NCBI RefSeq assembly: GCF_033568475.1
Contig: NC_133123.1
Location: forward strand, 136,670,242-136,734,241
Source of the DNA: Henckelia pumila
Taxonomy: Eukaryota > Streptophyta > Magnoliopsida > Lamiales > Gesneriaceae
Direction of reading: 5' to 3'
DNA: 64,000 nt
Position numbers and translations under genes: made by a program
The notes under the pieces: generated by a model
Database searches by the model: none
What the model was told of the DNA's origin: nothing
The model's input: only the letters and a program-made list of their open reading frames with translations
Shown: positions 11,880 through 24,924 of the stretch, in pieces
How positions within the stretch are numbered: the first letter of the stretch is position 1
How the letters are laid out: every line of letters starts with the position of its first letter

Positions 11880-13980
11880 TGTGACAACCCGGTTCTTAAT
11901 CTCTCAAATTCACAAAATTAATCCAAGATCATGAATTAAAGATAAGCAAACACCAAACATTCAAAGCTGGAATTTTTTTTTTTTTAATGGGCTGCGCTCG
12001 AGCGGCTGAAATGCGCCGCTCGGGCGCACCCTGTTGGTGTCAAAACAGTAGCCAACTGCCCTGGCTGCGCTCGGGCTGCTGTTTTCTGCAGCTCGGGCGC
12101 GGCCCTGGGCAGTTTCCTGCCCACAAAACGCAGCTCAAAACCAGCTCTAAAACTTGCTGTCAAACTTGAACCTTTGATCTACTAAAACATGCACAAAGTA
12201 AGAATCAAGTTCTAAACATGTTGTATCAACTCCCAAAAGCATCATCATGGTATAGAAATCATATCAAGTCAACAACATATATATATACATTAACAACTCA
12301 AGGCAAGAGTAGAACATCCATTTCAAGTGTTTGTACAAGATCAACTATCAACACTTTAACTAAAGTTCAAGTCTACTAATTCAAAGCCTCAACTCATATT
12401 CTCAACATATAAGACAGCAACTTCATTTCTATACCGGATCATCACGCTAATCTCTCCTCTCTTGTTCTTCAATTCCGCTTTTGCCCGGATCCACTTCCGC
12501 CTATCGTCATGACACATACAACACAACAAATAGCCGGATAACTCCGGTGAGAAATAGATTTCCCAGTAAAAGCGACTAAACATGCATAACAAACATATAT
12601 CAAGATCATGATATAAAGGTAAATACAATGCATGTTTTCAAAACAAGGTTCATTTCGTCATTCGTCGGTTGGGATCCCGAGAAGTAGATATCATAACTAA
12701 TCCACCGACTCTCCCGCTCGAGGTGGGGTTACTTATCTTTCTTCTCTAGACTTCGAAGCAATCATATATGCAAATCAGACGCTAGGCTAAAACAACCACC
12801 CAGGCCATACATATACAATTCCTCAAATCGTCTATTCGAACGTTTCCGTTCATTTCAAAATCAAGGAATAAGTCTTCAAGATGAATGCAACTTATATATC
12901 ATCATCAAGGCATTCATTATATCAACCCTTATTCAATAACTCAAAGTAAAACACATAAGAGCAAATAATCAAACAAGTATGTGATTTAGGGGAACTCGAT
13001 ACAAACCATCTCGAGTTGTATTCCCAATCAAATAATAGTCCACTTTTACCTTTCAAATGTGAAGTGTAGGATGTCTTCTAACTGTTCAAAGCTGTACAAG
13101 ATGACCAATATAAGCCTTGACTCAATTATGCTCAAAACCATACAACTTGAATGTAGAATAGTCTCAAACCTTGTTCCTTCTTCTATCGATTTCGGAGTCG
13201 ACTTCTTGAATTTATATACTTTATTTATGCACTGAAACAATAGCATAACAATCAAGGAATCATCAGTCAATAGTTCAGCAACTTCAGAATCCAAAAACAA
13301 TAGCAAATCACTTCAAATCAAGAGTTCGACGGCATATCGGTATTACTTCGGCGATTCCGAACATATCAATAACAACATCAGCTATATACAATTCAAAACC
13401 AGCATAATCCTCAACATATCAATAGTTATTCAATCGAATCATAGCTGGAATTCATAAGAACATGATATACAAATCAATCTTCAACTCAACTTCAAGATTA
13501 TCAAAGGTAGAAGGTTAACAACCACACTTTTATATCAACATCTGATCTCTGTCAACGACTTCTCAAACCTTGATAATCAAATAAGAAACTTACATCAAAT
13601 CGAAGGTCGTCTTGCGAGGATTCCAAAACATCTTTCGGAATCGAAATCGGATATCCGTAGCTCAAGATATATGAATTTGAAGATGAAGATTGAAACTAGA
13701 AAACTTCTCTGTTTCTTCCTCTTGATTTCTTGGCTTGGATTTCTGAATAATCTGAGGGAATACACGTGCATGCCTAATCACCCTTTTCATTTCTGATAAA
13801 TTCATTAAAAATTGCACTTTAGTCCCTCAACTATTCAAAAATTGCAATTTAGTCCTCAGCTTCTCAATTTATTCAATTTCAATCCTAAATAATTTAAGAA
13901 TATTAGAATTTAAATCAAAACTCTAAATATTCCCAAATTAAAGATTCTCGGATCAAAATTAAATAATTCTGGGCGTTACA
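11880..13980 (-). repeat. 3' LTR of the gypsy element
   Basis: 2101 bp, TG...CA. It is the 3' copy because the polypurine tract adjoins it. It contains a conspicuous GC-rich segment at about 11988-12130, with inverted CGCTCGAGCGGC / GCCGCTCGGGCGC motifs inside otherwise AT-rich DNA; the same segment is in the other LTR. Confidence 0.95.
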
Positions 13981-13996
13981 ATTCTCCCCCACTAAG
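13981..13996 (-). other. Polypurine tract of the gypsy element
   Basis: On the minus strand TTAGTGGGGGAGAAT directly abuts the start of the 3' LTR. This purine run is where plus-strand DNA synthesis starts in this family. Confidence 0.8.
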
Positions 13997-14081
13997 ACAC
14001 GATTTCGTCCTCGAAATCTGAAGTAATATTAACAGATCATATATCAACTATCAGATAACAGAAAACTAAAGAAGACTCACA

Positions 14082-17000
14082 TCAATGAAATATCTCAGGA
14101 AATCTTTGCTTCATATCAGATTCAGTCTCCCAAGTCGCTTCTTCAATACCATGACGACTCCACTGGACTTTCACAAGTGGAATAGTCTTCGTTCGTAGTT
14201 GCTTCTCTTTTCGATCAAGAATCTGAATTGGCTTTTCAAAATAACTCAAAGTCTCGTCGAGTTCAGCCTCATCAGATTGAAGCACATGAGATTCATCAGC
14301 AAGATATTTTCGAAGCATCGATACATGAAAGACATCATGTATTCCAAATAACGATGGAGGAAGAGCTAATCGATAGGCGAGATTACCTATTTTCTCCAGA
14401 ATTTCATAAGGACCGATGTAGCGTGGAGACAACTTTCCTCGTTTGCCAAATCTGACAGTGCCTCTGAACGGAAAAATTTTCAAAAATACACGATCCCCCT
14501 ATTCAAAAGACAATGGTCGACGTCGAATGTTAGCATATTTCGTCTGTCTATCTTGAGCTGTATTCATTCGTTTCTGAATAAGATTCACCTGGTCATTCAT
14601 ATTACGTATCATATCAGGACCAGTATCAGGTACTTCAGAAATATCATCCCAGTACAAAGGAGATCGACATTTTCTTTCGTATAACTTCAAAAGGAGTCAT
14701 TCCTATACTCGATTGATAGCTATTGTTGTACGAGAATTCACAAAGACCTAGTGTTCTTGCCAACTAGTGCCAAAATCAAGCACTACAGCTCTCAACATGT
14801 CCTCCAATGTCTGAATCGTACGCTCAGACTGTCCGTCAGTCTGTGGATGATAAGCTGTGCTCAAATGTAACTGAGTACCCAAAGCGTTCTGCAAACTATG
14901 CCAGAAATGTGATGTGAATCGAGGATCATGATCTGATACAATAGATTTCGGCACTCCGTGCAATCTGACAACTTCACGGATATAAATCTTTGTCATCTGG
15001 TCGTGTCTATACGTCATACGATATGGAAAAAACACGCTGATTTCGTCAATCTGTCAATAATCACCCAGATAGCATCATAACCTCTAGAAGATCGAGGTAA
15101 TCTAGTCACAAAATCCATGGAAATATGATCTCATTTCCATTCAGGTACAGACAAACTCTGTAACAAACCAGGCGGTCTCTTTCTCTCAGCCTTCACCTGT
15201 TGGCAATTCAAACATCGAGCTACAAAATCAGTGATATCAGTCTTCATTTGCTTCCACCAATAATGAGCTTTCAGATCGTTATACATCTTCCTACCACCAG
15301 GATGAATACTGTAACGACTACAATGCGCCTCTTCCAGTAGTTGTTGACGTACATCAAAAATATCAGGCACTACAAGGCGATTGTGAACGTATAGAAGATC
15401 ATCTTGAACCCGATATTCAGATACATGCCCTGATCGAACTTTCTCAATCGAGTTTTGCACATTCTGATCAAGTTTCTGAGCATCTCGAATTCTTACCAAT
15501 AAAGCTGGTTCAACTTGCATTTGATAGAGTCGTAATGGCTGATAATTTGTATCAAATACTAATCCAGATAAACAGCAATTTTCAATCAAATTCAATACAC
15601 CAATCGTCGATAAGGATAAAGAACATACCTTTCGACTCAATGCATCAGCTGCTGCATTCGATTTTCCTGGATAATATTTAATCTCGCAGTCAAAATCTTT
15701 CAACAAATCAAGCCATCTCCGCTGTCTCATATTCAATTCTGACTGAGAAAACGGATATTTCAGACTCTTGTGATCCGAATAGATCTCAAACTGTTCCCCG
15801 TACAGATAATGTCGCCAAATTTTCAAAGCAAATACAATGGCGGCCAATTCAAGATCATGAATCGGATATCTGGTTTCGTGAGTCTTCAATTGTCTCGAGG
15901 CATAAGCAATAACATGACCTCGCTGCATTAAAATACAACCTAAACCTCGGTGAGATGCATCACAATAAACAGTGAAACCACCAGTACCTGAAGGGATCGT
16001 CAAGACTGGTGCACTGGTCAATCGTTTCTTCAATTCCAGAAAACTGGATTCACAAGCATCAGACCAGACAAATGGAGTATTCTTCTGAGTCAACTGAGTA
16101 ATCGGCTTTGCAATACTGGAAAAATCTTTAATAAATCGACGATAATACCCAGCCAATCCCATAAAACTCCGGATCTCAGGAACAGATGTCGGTCTCGACC
16201 AACTGATCACTGCTTCGAATTTACTTGGATCCACAGAAATACCATTTCCAGATATAATATGTCCAAGAAAGACAACCTGTTTCAGCCAAAACTCGCATTT
16301 CGACAGTTTAGCATACAGTTTTTCGGCTCTTAAAGTTTTCAATACTGTTCTCAGATGTTCAGCATGATCAATCAGATTCTTTGAATATATCAGAATATCA
16401 TCAATAAAGATAATCACAAAATCATCGAGATACTTCTGAAATACACGGTTCATCAAAGCCATAAACACAGCTGGAGCATTCGTCAAACCAAACGGCATAA
16501 CTATGAACTCATAATGGCCATACCTGGTTCTGAACGCAGTCTTAGGAATATCAGAATCTCTAACTCTCAGCTGATGGTATCCAGATCTCAGATCGATCTT
16601 GGAATACACAAAAGAACCCTGCAACTGATCAAATAAATCATCAATACGAGGCAAAGGGTATTTGTTCTTTACCGTAGCCTTGTTCAGTTGTCGGTATCTC
16701 ATTGAACCGTCTTTCTTTCTGACAAATAGTACTGGAGCTCCCCAAGGAGAAACACTGGGTCGAATGTATCCCTTGGCCAGTAAATCTTCTAACTGTTCCT
16801 TCAATTCTTTCAGTTCAACTGGTGCCATTCGATAAGGTGCTTTCGAAATCGGTGCAGTTCTTGGCATCAGTTCTATGCTGAAATCAATCTCTCGATACGG
16901 AGGTAATCCTGGAATCTCATCAGGGAAAACGTCCGCAAATTCACTAACCACTGGCAAATCAGCCAGGTTCGGGCTAGTTTCAACACATCAACTGCATAAA

Positions 17001-17448
17001 CAAGAAATCCCTCTGCTCCTTTCTGCAAAAGTTGGGTCATAGATAATACAGAAATAAGAGGAATCCTATCACGTGAACCCTTACTATAGAATTTCCATTC
17101 TCCAGCCATTTCAGGTCTGAATCTCACTATCTTCTGGAAACAGTCTACGGTAGCTCTGTACTTGTTCAGCATATCAATCCCAATAATACAGTCGAAATCA
17201 GACATACCAAGTACGAAGCAATCTATCTCAATTTCATTACCATCATACTGTAGTATACAATTCTTAACTATCTGAATCGATATAAGACCCCTCCCCAAAG
17301 GAGAAGAAATAGATACTACAACAGGTAATGTTTCAACAGGCAAAGCATGCAATGCAACAAATTTGGCAGATATAAACGTATGGGATGCACCTGTATCTAT
17401 CAATACATATGCAGGATAACCATAAAGAGAACAGTTACCTACAATCAC
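14082..17448 (-). pseudogene. gypsy pol region: protease, RT, RNase H, integrase, chromodomain
   Basis: Minus-strand coding remains. Protease carries LIDTGASHTFIS; reverse transcriptase carries the [10 protein letters not shown] active-site block; RNase H carries [11 protein letters not shown]; integrase has the HHCC zinc region ending CLNCQQVK and a core block near [11 protein letters not shown]. The C terminus has a chromodomain-like end (VKVQWSRHGIEEATWE). Domain order is that of Ty3/gypsy, with RNase H before integrase. The region is broken in several places and is a fossil copy. Confidence 0.93.
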
Positions 17449-17699
17449 GTCATCCGGTGCTCCCTGTGCCTGCTCCTACGTCAATGCATAAACATGAGCC
17501 TGCTGTCTCTGTGGCTGACTGCCTACCTGACTTCCTCCTGGCCTCGACTGTTGCTGAGGTGGTGATGGTTGAAAGGAATGGACAGAGGAGGCTTGTCTCG
17601 CGGGTTGAGCCACTGATCGTGATGACTCTGCACCTCGTGCCTGTCCAGCACCTCTCTGAGGACATACTCTCGCAAAATGGCCAGTCTGATGGCATATAT

Positions 17700-18663
17700 G
17701 GCATCTCCCAGATACACCTCAACACTGATCAGTTGGATGTCCTCCACCACAAGTGTTACAGAATACTCCAGACTTCTGTTTCGTACCACTGGAACTTGAA
17801 TAACTGCTTCCAGATTTCTTAAATTGTTTCCCTCTAGCTTGCAAATATCCCTTCTTGCCACTGCTACTGCCACCACTGTCAAATCGAGACGACTGTTGCT
17901 GAGTTGAAGCTAAAGGTTGTGACTGTCTCGGAGGCTGTGCAATATACAAAGCTCCTCGCTGCTGTATCAAGCCAGCTTCTGCTCCTTTGGCACTGTTCAA
18001 GGCATCAGCAAAATTATTCGGTCGCCTTGTGTTCACCAGTGTAAAAACATCAGGATTCAGTCCATTAATGAACTGATCAGCCATAGCCTCGTCACTGTCT
18101 GCAACATGTTGAGCAAATCTTAGCAATGTAGTGAATTTTGCAATGTAATCTTCAATATTCAAGTTTCCCTGCTTCAGATTAGCAAATTCGGCACCCTTGT
18201 CTTTTCGATAAGATACCGGAAAGAAACGTTGATAGAATTCAGTCTTGAAGACATTTCAAGTCAGAACAGATCCTCGACGCTCCAGAGATTTCTTTGTTGT
18301 GAACCACCAGCTTTTAGCAACTTCATGCAACTGATGTCCAACAAGTCTAACTCTTCGTTCATCACCGTAGTCTAGTGAATCAAATAACATTTCCATATCA
18401 TCAAGCCATCCTTCACATTCAATAGGATTTTCGGTACCTTTCAGAGTTGGCGGCTTGTAGGATTGGAAACGTTTCAGTAGTGTTTCCATGGGAGTTGCAG
18501 TCATATCTGTCATATCTCGTGATGTACTGCCCTGTTCATTACTCGGGACTGCAGTTGCAGGCACTATCGGTGTGACAACTGTCGGTGGAGTATGAACTGT
18601 CTGTTCTGGTAGAGAAATAGGAACATGAGGTCTCAGAGGAGGTCGTCCTGGTCTTCGAGACAT
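17700..18663 (-). pseudogene. gypsy gag region
   Basis: Remains of the capsid/nucleocapsid gene on the minus strand: a proline-rich N terminus (SRRPGRPPLRPHVP), a retrotransposon-gag domain containing VGHQLHEVAKSWW, and a CCHC zinc knuckle (CNTCGGGHPTDQC) near its end. Broken; fossil. Confidence 0.88.
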
Positions 18664-19085
18664 ATCTGATTATCAAAATGGTTAGGATACCAAATCATCA
18701 AATTATCTCAGTCCTCCTCTGATCATCTTACCTCTGATCAAGACTCGGTTCTGATTCAATTTCTAAATAAATAATCGAAGTACTCAACAAGACATGCTTC
18801 CAATCAATTCAGATAATCAGGTAGCATATCATAAATCATCAGAATCCATGCCTCTAATCAGTTCAGATATTCCAGTAGGCATGCATCTTTAATTATCGTA
18901 ATCATACTTTCAAATAAAATAAATACAACATCTTGTAATAAAATACTTGAAAACAAATCATGCTAGCATTTAAAACATGTATTTAATCACGTAATTAAAT
19001 CATAGCATGATAAAAAAAATAAATAAGTAAGTAAGGCAGAAGACTCGATCTACCCCACTCACTGTCTATCTAAGTCCAGAATTTT

Positions 19086-19102
19086 CTTGCTTTGATACCA
19101 CC
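19086..19102 (-). other. Primer-binding site of the gypsy element
   Basis: Just inside the 5' LTR the minus strand reads GGTGGTATCAAAGC. This is one base different from TGGTATCAGAGC, the usual site complementary to the 3' end of initiator tRNA-Met. Confidence 0.75.
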
Positions 19103-19105
19103 TGT

Positions 19106-21206
19106 TGTGACGACCCGGTTCTTAATCTCTCAAATTCACAAAATTAATCCAAGATCATGAATTAAAGATAAGCAAACACCAAACATTCAAAGCTGGAATT
19201 TTTTTTTTTAATGGGCTGCGCTCGAGCGGCTGAAATGCGCCGCTCGGGCGCACCCTGTTGGTGTCAAAACAGTAGCCAACTGCCCTGGCTGCGCTCGGGC
19301 TGCTGTTTTCTGCAGCTCGGGCGCGGCCCTGGGCAGTTTCCTGCCCACAAAACGCAGCTCAAAACCAGCTCTAAAACTTGCTGTCAAACTTGAACCTTTG
19401 ATCTACTAAAACATGCACAAAGTAAGAATCAAGTTCTAAACATGTTGTATCAACTCCCAAAAGCATCATCATGGTATAGAAATCATATCAAGTCAACAAC
19501 ATATATATATACATTAACAACTCAAGGCAAGAGTAGAACATCCATTTCAAGTGTTTGTACAAGATCAACTATCAACACTTTAACTAAGTTCAAGTCTACT
19601 AATTCAAAGCCTCAACTCCTATTCTCAACATATAAGACAGCAACTTCATTTCTATACCGGATCATCACGCTAATCTCTCCTCTCTTGTTCTTCAATTCCG
19701 CTTTTGCCCGGATCTACTTTCGCCTATCGTCATGACACATACAACACAACAAATAGCCGGATAACTCCGGTGAGAAATAGATTTTCCAGTAAAAGCGACT
19801 AAACATGCATAACAAACATATATCAAGATCATGATATAAAGGTAAATACAATGCATGTTTTCAAAACAAGGTTCATTTCGTCATTCGTCGGTTGGGATCC
19901 CAAGAAGTAGATATCATAACTAATCCACCGACTCTCCCGCTCGAGGTGGGGTTACTTATCTTTCTTCTCTAGACTTCGAAGCAATCATATATGCAAATCA
20001 GACGCTAGGCTAAAACAACCACCCAGGCCATACATATACAATTCCTCAAATCGTCTATTCGAACGTTTCCGTTCATTTCAAAATCAAGGAATAAGTCTTC
20101 AAGATGAATGCAACTTATATATCATCATCAAGGCATTCATTATATCAACCCTTATTCAATAACTCAAAGTAAAACACATAAGAGCAAATAATCAAATAAG
20201 TATGTGATTTAGGGGAACTCGATACAAACCATCTCGAGTTGTATTCCCAATCAAATAATAGTCCACTTTTACCTTTCAAATGTGAAGTGTAGGATGTCTT
20301 CTAACTGTTCAAAGCTGTACAAGATGACCAATATAAGCCTTGACTCAATTCTGCTCAAAACCATACAACTTGAATATAGAATAGTCTCAAACCTTGTTCC
20401 TTCTTCTATCGATTTCGGAGTCGACTTCTTGAATTTATATACTTTATTTATGCACTGAAACAATAGCATAACAATCAAGGAATAATTAGTCAATAGTTCA
20501 GCAACTTCGGAATCCAAAAACAATAGCAAATCACTTCAAATCAAGAGTTCGACAGCATATCGGTATTACTTCGGCGATTTCGAACATATCAATAACAACA
20601 TCAGCTATATACAATTCAAAACCAGCATAATCCTCAACATATCAACAGTTATTCAATTGAATCATAGCTGGAATTCATAAGAACATGATATACAAATCAA
20701 TCTTCAACTCAACTTCAAGATTATCAAAGGTAGAAGGTTAACAACCACACTTTTATATCAACATCTGATCTCTGTCAAATTCGACTTCTCAAACCTTGAT
20801 AATCAAAGAAGAAACTTACATCAAATCGAAGGTCGTCTTGAGAGGATTCCAGAACATCTTTCGGAATCGAAATCGGATATCCGTAGCTCAAGATATATGA
20901 ATTTGAAGATGAAGATTGAAACTAGAAAACTTCTCTGTTTCTTCCTCTTGATTTCTTGGCTTGGATTTCTGAATAATATGAGGGAATACACGTGCATGCC
21001 TAATCACCCTTTTCATTTCTGATAAATTCATTAGAAATTGCACTTTAGTCCCTCAACTATTCAAAAATTGCAATTTAGTCCTCAGCTTCTCAATTTATTC
21101 AATTTCAATCCTAAATAATTTAAGAATATTAGAATTTAATTCAAAACTCTAAATATTCCCAAATTAAAGATTCTCGGATCAAAATTAAATAATTCTGGAC
21201 ATTACA
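19106..21206 (-). repeat. 5' LTR of the gypsy element
   Basis: 2101 bp, the same length as the other LTR and about 98.7% identical by eye. It adjoins the primer-binding site, so it is the 5' LTR on the minus strand. It is followed by the second AAGAA duplication at 21207-21211. Confidence 0.95.
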
Positions 21207-21211
21207 AAGAA

Positions 21212-21944
21212 TCTATAAATTCAGTCGACGATAGAATTTACACGGCCTTAAGTCAAAGAATAAACCCTACAATTCCAAGTCAACTGTCAAAGATACAAAT
21301 ATAGACAAGGAAACAATCGAAAATCTAATTAAAGATATCCAAATATGCTTCTTCCGGTGTCTTTTATAAAACAATTTTCGTGCAACGAAGACAACATACG
21401 TTCTCCTTTATATAGTATATGAAAAATTCAAATCAATATTCATTATTTCATACAAACAAGTATGATTCCAATAAAATGTAACTTGAAATTCAATGGTTCA
21501 CCTCACCACCATTTAAGAAAATAGAGCTATATTGAAATCTTTTTTACTGCAAAAAAAAAATTGAATGTTATTAATAATCATTCAATGTAACCAATATATG
21601 TCATTAGCCTAAAAAAGTCGAATGTGCAAGATAAATTATCACATAATTAGCAACCGGGGGACACGCGATGCGTGTGTTTAACGAATAATTTTTTATATAT
21701 AATTTAATATGATGATCTTTTTATATCAAATGCATTGTATGATAATTGGTTTACTACGTTTTTTTTAACAATAAATTTTTTTGTATGAAAGTATTGATAT
21801 CAATATCAATATGGAAACATAAAATTCAATAAATGTAGGTAGCTTTTTAGTTTTGAAATATCATGCAAATATGCAATTGAGAAGAAACCTAGATAATTTA
21901 GGAATAGTAAAAATGATATGATGCGGTATGTGGTGAAATAAAAT
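21212..21944. other. Spacer between gypsy and CACTA elements
   Basis: AT-rich sequence with short homopolymer runs; I see no gene or terminal repeat. Confidence 0.45.
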
Positions 21945-22613
21945 CACTACAAAAATGCTCGGTGTTTAGCGACGCTTTTTAGGGTAAAAAATCGTCGCTA
22001 ATTTTAAATTAACGACGAATTAGCAACTAATTTTAAATTCATCCTTATTTTCTTCGTCGTTAGTTGTTAACGACGAAATTGAAAAAAACATCGCTATTAG
22101 CGACAATCTTCATATAAAATTCTGTCGCTAATAGCTACGATCTTCATAAACAATTGCGTCGCTAATAGCGACGATCTTCATAGATAATTGCGTCGCTAAT
22201 ATAGACGATCTTCATAAAAAATTACGTCGCTAATTGCGACATTTTTAATATTTAAATGTCGCTAATAACGACGAAATAAATTTTTAATTTTGTCGCTATT
22301 AGCGACGTTTTATCATAATTATCGTCGCTAACACCGACGTTTTATAATAATAGTCGTCGCTAATAGGGACGATTTTTGTTTCTAAATGTCGCTAATAGCG
22401 ACGAAATAATTAGCGACACATTTTGTGCATAAACGTTGCTAAATTCCGAAAAAAAATATTCAAAAATATGCTTTTCTCTTTTAATACATTGTTTTGTATT
22501 AATTTTATAGTCCTGTTGCTTTTCGTAGTCTTCGTCATCATCCTCGGCCATACATCAGGTAGTCTTCGATCTAAACATGTTAAAATGCAATAAACATATT
22601 AAGCCATAATCTA

Positions 22614-22617
<4 letters not shown>

Positions 22618-22649
<32 letters not shown>

Positions 22650-22766
22650 TATTTATATATTTACATACCTACCTCAAGAAGAAGAAGAAGAAGGCGGCGA
22701 CGACGACAAATCAACTAAGAACACATTAATTTGTAATTTTCAAAATAAACAAATTTCATTTGCAAT

Positions 22767-22822
<56 letters not shown>
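22618..22822. repeat. Two (TA)n tracts and GAA/GACG runs inside the CACTA element
   Basis: TA runs at 22618-22647 and 22771-22822, separated by GAAGAAGAAGAAGAAGG and GGCGACGACGAC runs. They are simple-sequence DNA in the element interior. Confidence 0.9.
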
Positions 22823-22827
<5 letters not shown>

Positions 22828-22916
22828 CTACAATAATTAACACAAAATTAAAATCACTTACGAGGCAAAGGACGGCGGCGGCCGGAGCAGAGGACGACGG
22901 CCGAAAGGAAGCAAAA

Positions 22917-23352
22917 TGTTATAACATCCCACATTGAAATATTAAACTAATAAAGAGTTATTTATAAACTCATGAGGCAACCCCACCCAATAGGCAAACC
23001 TTTTGGAATGGATACCTCATGGATTTATAACCTAACATTTGATGCTCTCGTTAAGAGCCGACGTAGGAGAAGGGGTGACCTAGGAAAGGGCTACCATCGG
23101 ATCAGTGTCGATAATTGGAAAAATTATAGGCCGGATTAAGGTGCATGAATGCATGCACTGAATACTGAAAGGTGAGTGAAAGCCGCCTAAAGTAGGCCGC
23201 CGCGAACGTCGGCTTCTCAAGGGGTCGGCAATGTTATGATATCCCACATTGAAATATTAAACTAATAAAGAGTTAGTTATAAACTCATGAGGCAACCCCA
23301 CCCAATAGGCAAGCCTTTTGGAATGGACACCTCATAGGTTTATAACCTAACA
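22917..23352. mobile_element. TRIM (miniature LTR retrotransposon) nested in the CACTA element
   Basis: Two 121-bp direct repeats (22917-23037 and 23232-23352), each TGTTAT...CTAACA, enclose 194 non-coding bases. The 5-bp duplication CAAAA lies at 22912-22916 and 23353-23357. The LTRs differ at about six positions by eye (about 5%), so it is older than the nearby gypsy insertion. Orientation is uncertain because no clear primer-binding site is visible. It carries no coding domain and is a fossil dependent on other elements. Confidence 0.87.
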
Positions 23353-24310
23353 CAAAATTTCACACTACAAACTCATTTCAAACCAAAATTTTCAATAATA
23401 TTCACATAAATTTGTAGATATATATATATGCACACACACAATATTATATATATATAAATATATACCTTCTTCTACAGCGGCGATGGCGGTTAGCGGTGTG
23501 GGGCGGCGAAGGTCGGGCTTGGGGCGGCGATTGGGGATGGGCGATGGGCGGGTGTAGGGAGAAAACTCAAAAATGTAAGAAGGAAATAGTGCGGCGGCTG
23601 GGGTTTGAAATGTTTATTATCTCAAAATTAGCAACGAATTTTTTTAAAACCGTCGCTATTAGCGACAGTTGTTAATTTTTTGTCGCTAATAGCGACGTTT
23701 CTTTATGAAAATAGTCGCTAATAGCGACTAAAATAAATAAAACGTCGCAACTAGAGACGTTTTCTTTATGTGTCGCTAGTAGCGACACAAACATTTATCG
23801 TCGCTAATAGCAACAATTTAATCTTTTTGTCGCTAATGGTGACGATATATAAGGCGTCGTTATTAGCGATGCATAAAAATATTTGGTCGCAATTAGAGAC
23901 GAAAAAAATATTTACTCGCAATTAGCGACGTTTTGTCATTAGTTAGTCTCTAATTTTAACGACAAGTATTTATGTGTGTTGTTGTTAGCGACGAATTTTA
24001 TGAAGTAATCGCTAATGTGATTACGTACACTTTTAGTGACGGTCTATTTTGTTTGAAGTTCGTACTAAATAGCGACGAACATCAATAATTAAATTTGTCG
24101 CCTTCATTTTTAGAGACGAATATTTTATTTTAGTCGCTAAATTCAGCGAATAAAATACAAAACTTGTCGATGAATTTGAAAATTTGGAATTAGCGACGTA
24201 GTTTTAAAAATTTGTCGCTACTAGCGACACGGTTTGTTACAAACTGTCGCGAATTTTAGGAACAAATTTTCAAATTTCGTCGCTAATTGCCATGTTTTCT
24301 TGTAGTGAAT

Positions 24311-24876
24311 GTAATTGTTTTGAAATCTAGAATTTGAAATTATTGAGTGAGAATAGGAAGAGATGTGAGCAAATATAGTTAGAAGATATGGTAAATAATC
24401 TCTCACGGTAATTAAATTAAACTAAAACAATTTGATAAAACAAAATATAGATTGCATTCAAGATTTAGGAGAATAAAACGCAAATTGAAACATGAATTTC
24501 TAGCTATTCCGATAGTTCATATTTGAATTTTTTTTATTGATGAAGTTCATTCCTTTTTCTCAAAAACAACAATCAAATGCAGCAAAACTTTGGCTTTATC
24601 TTAAAAAACGTACTATCATATAAAGCCAAATTAAATAAAAAAATAAGTGAATTACTGAACAATCTATGCTAAAAATAAATCCCATCAAAATAAGCCCGAA
24701 AAATAAGCAATCATCATTTCAATATATCCAATGTCGCAATCATCACATACAACATAAAATATACATAAAAAGTGGGATCATTGCAAACATGAGATGAATA
24801 ATAATTTGAATTAACCTGAAGAACAGGTACGCCATAAAATATACAAAGATAAAATAATAATAATAATAATAATAAC

Positions 24877-24924
<48 letters not shown>

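Larger units (their letters stand above)
11880..21206 (-). mobile_element. Ty3/gypsy chromovirus (Tekay/Del-like) LTR retrotransposon
   Basis: A 9.3-kb element on the minus strand with two 2101-bp LTRs (11880-13980 and 19106-21206). Each LTR begins TG and ends CA, and the element is flanked by the 5-bp duplication AAGAA. Primer-binding site, polypurine tract, gag (with zinc knuckle), protease, reverse transcriptase, RNase H, integrase and a C-terminal chromodomain are recognisable in that order. The chromodomain and long LTRs point to the Tekay/Del chromovirus lineage. The LTRs differ at roughly 25-30 positions by eye (about 1.3%), which with usual plant rates suggests insertion around half a million years ago. 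It is broken: the coding region is interrupted about half a dozen times. It is a young fossil. Confidence 0.95.
21945..24307. mobile_element. Non-autonomous CACTA (EnSpm/CMC) transposon
   Basis: Starts CACTACAAAAATG and ends CATGTTTTCTTGTAGTG. The first and last 30 bases are imperfect inverted copies, both reaching TTAGCGACG. Flanked by a 3-bp AAT duplication (21942-21944, 24308-24310), the hallmark of CACTA transposition. Both subterminal regions (about 21970-22440 and 23625-24290) are packed with variants of the palindrome GTCGCTAATAGCGAC, as expected for transposase-binding arrays. The interior has GGCGGCGA-rich tracts and TA microsatellites but no TNP2-type transposase, so it depends on a helper. 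It is interrupted by a TRIM at 22917-23352. Confidence 0.92.

Noticed and set aside
11987-12169. 60-codon Cys/Arg/Ser-rich frame, repeated at 19211-19393
   Set aside because: It lies in the GC-rich block of both LTRs and has no recognisable domain. The identical copy simply reflects LTR duplication.
21945-24307. Regularly spaced repeats suggesting a CRISPR-like or satellite array
   Set aside because: Spacing is irregular, the repeats occur in both subterminal regions of one element, and the termini and AAT duplication identify a CACTA transposon.
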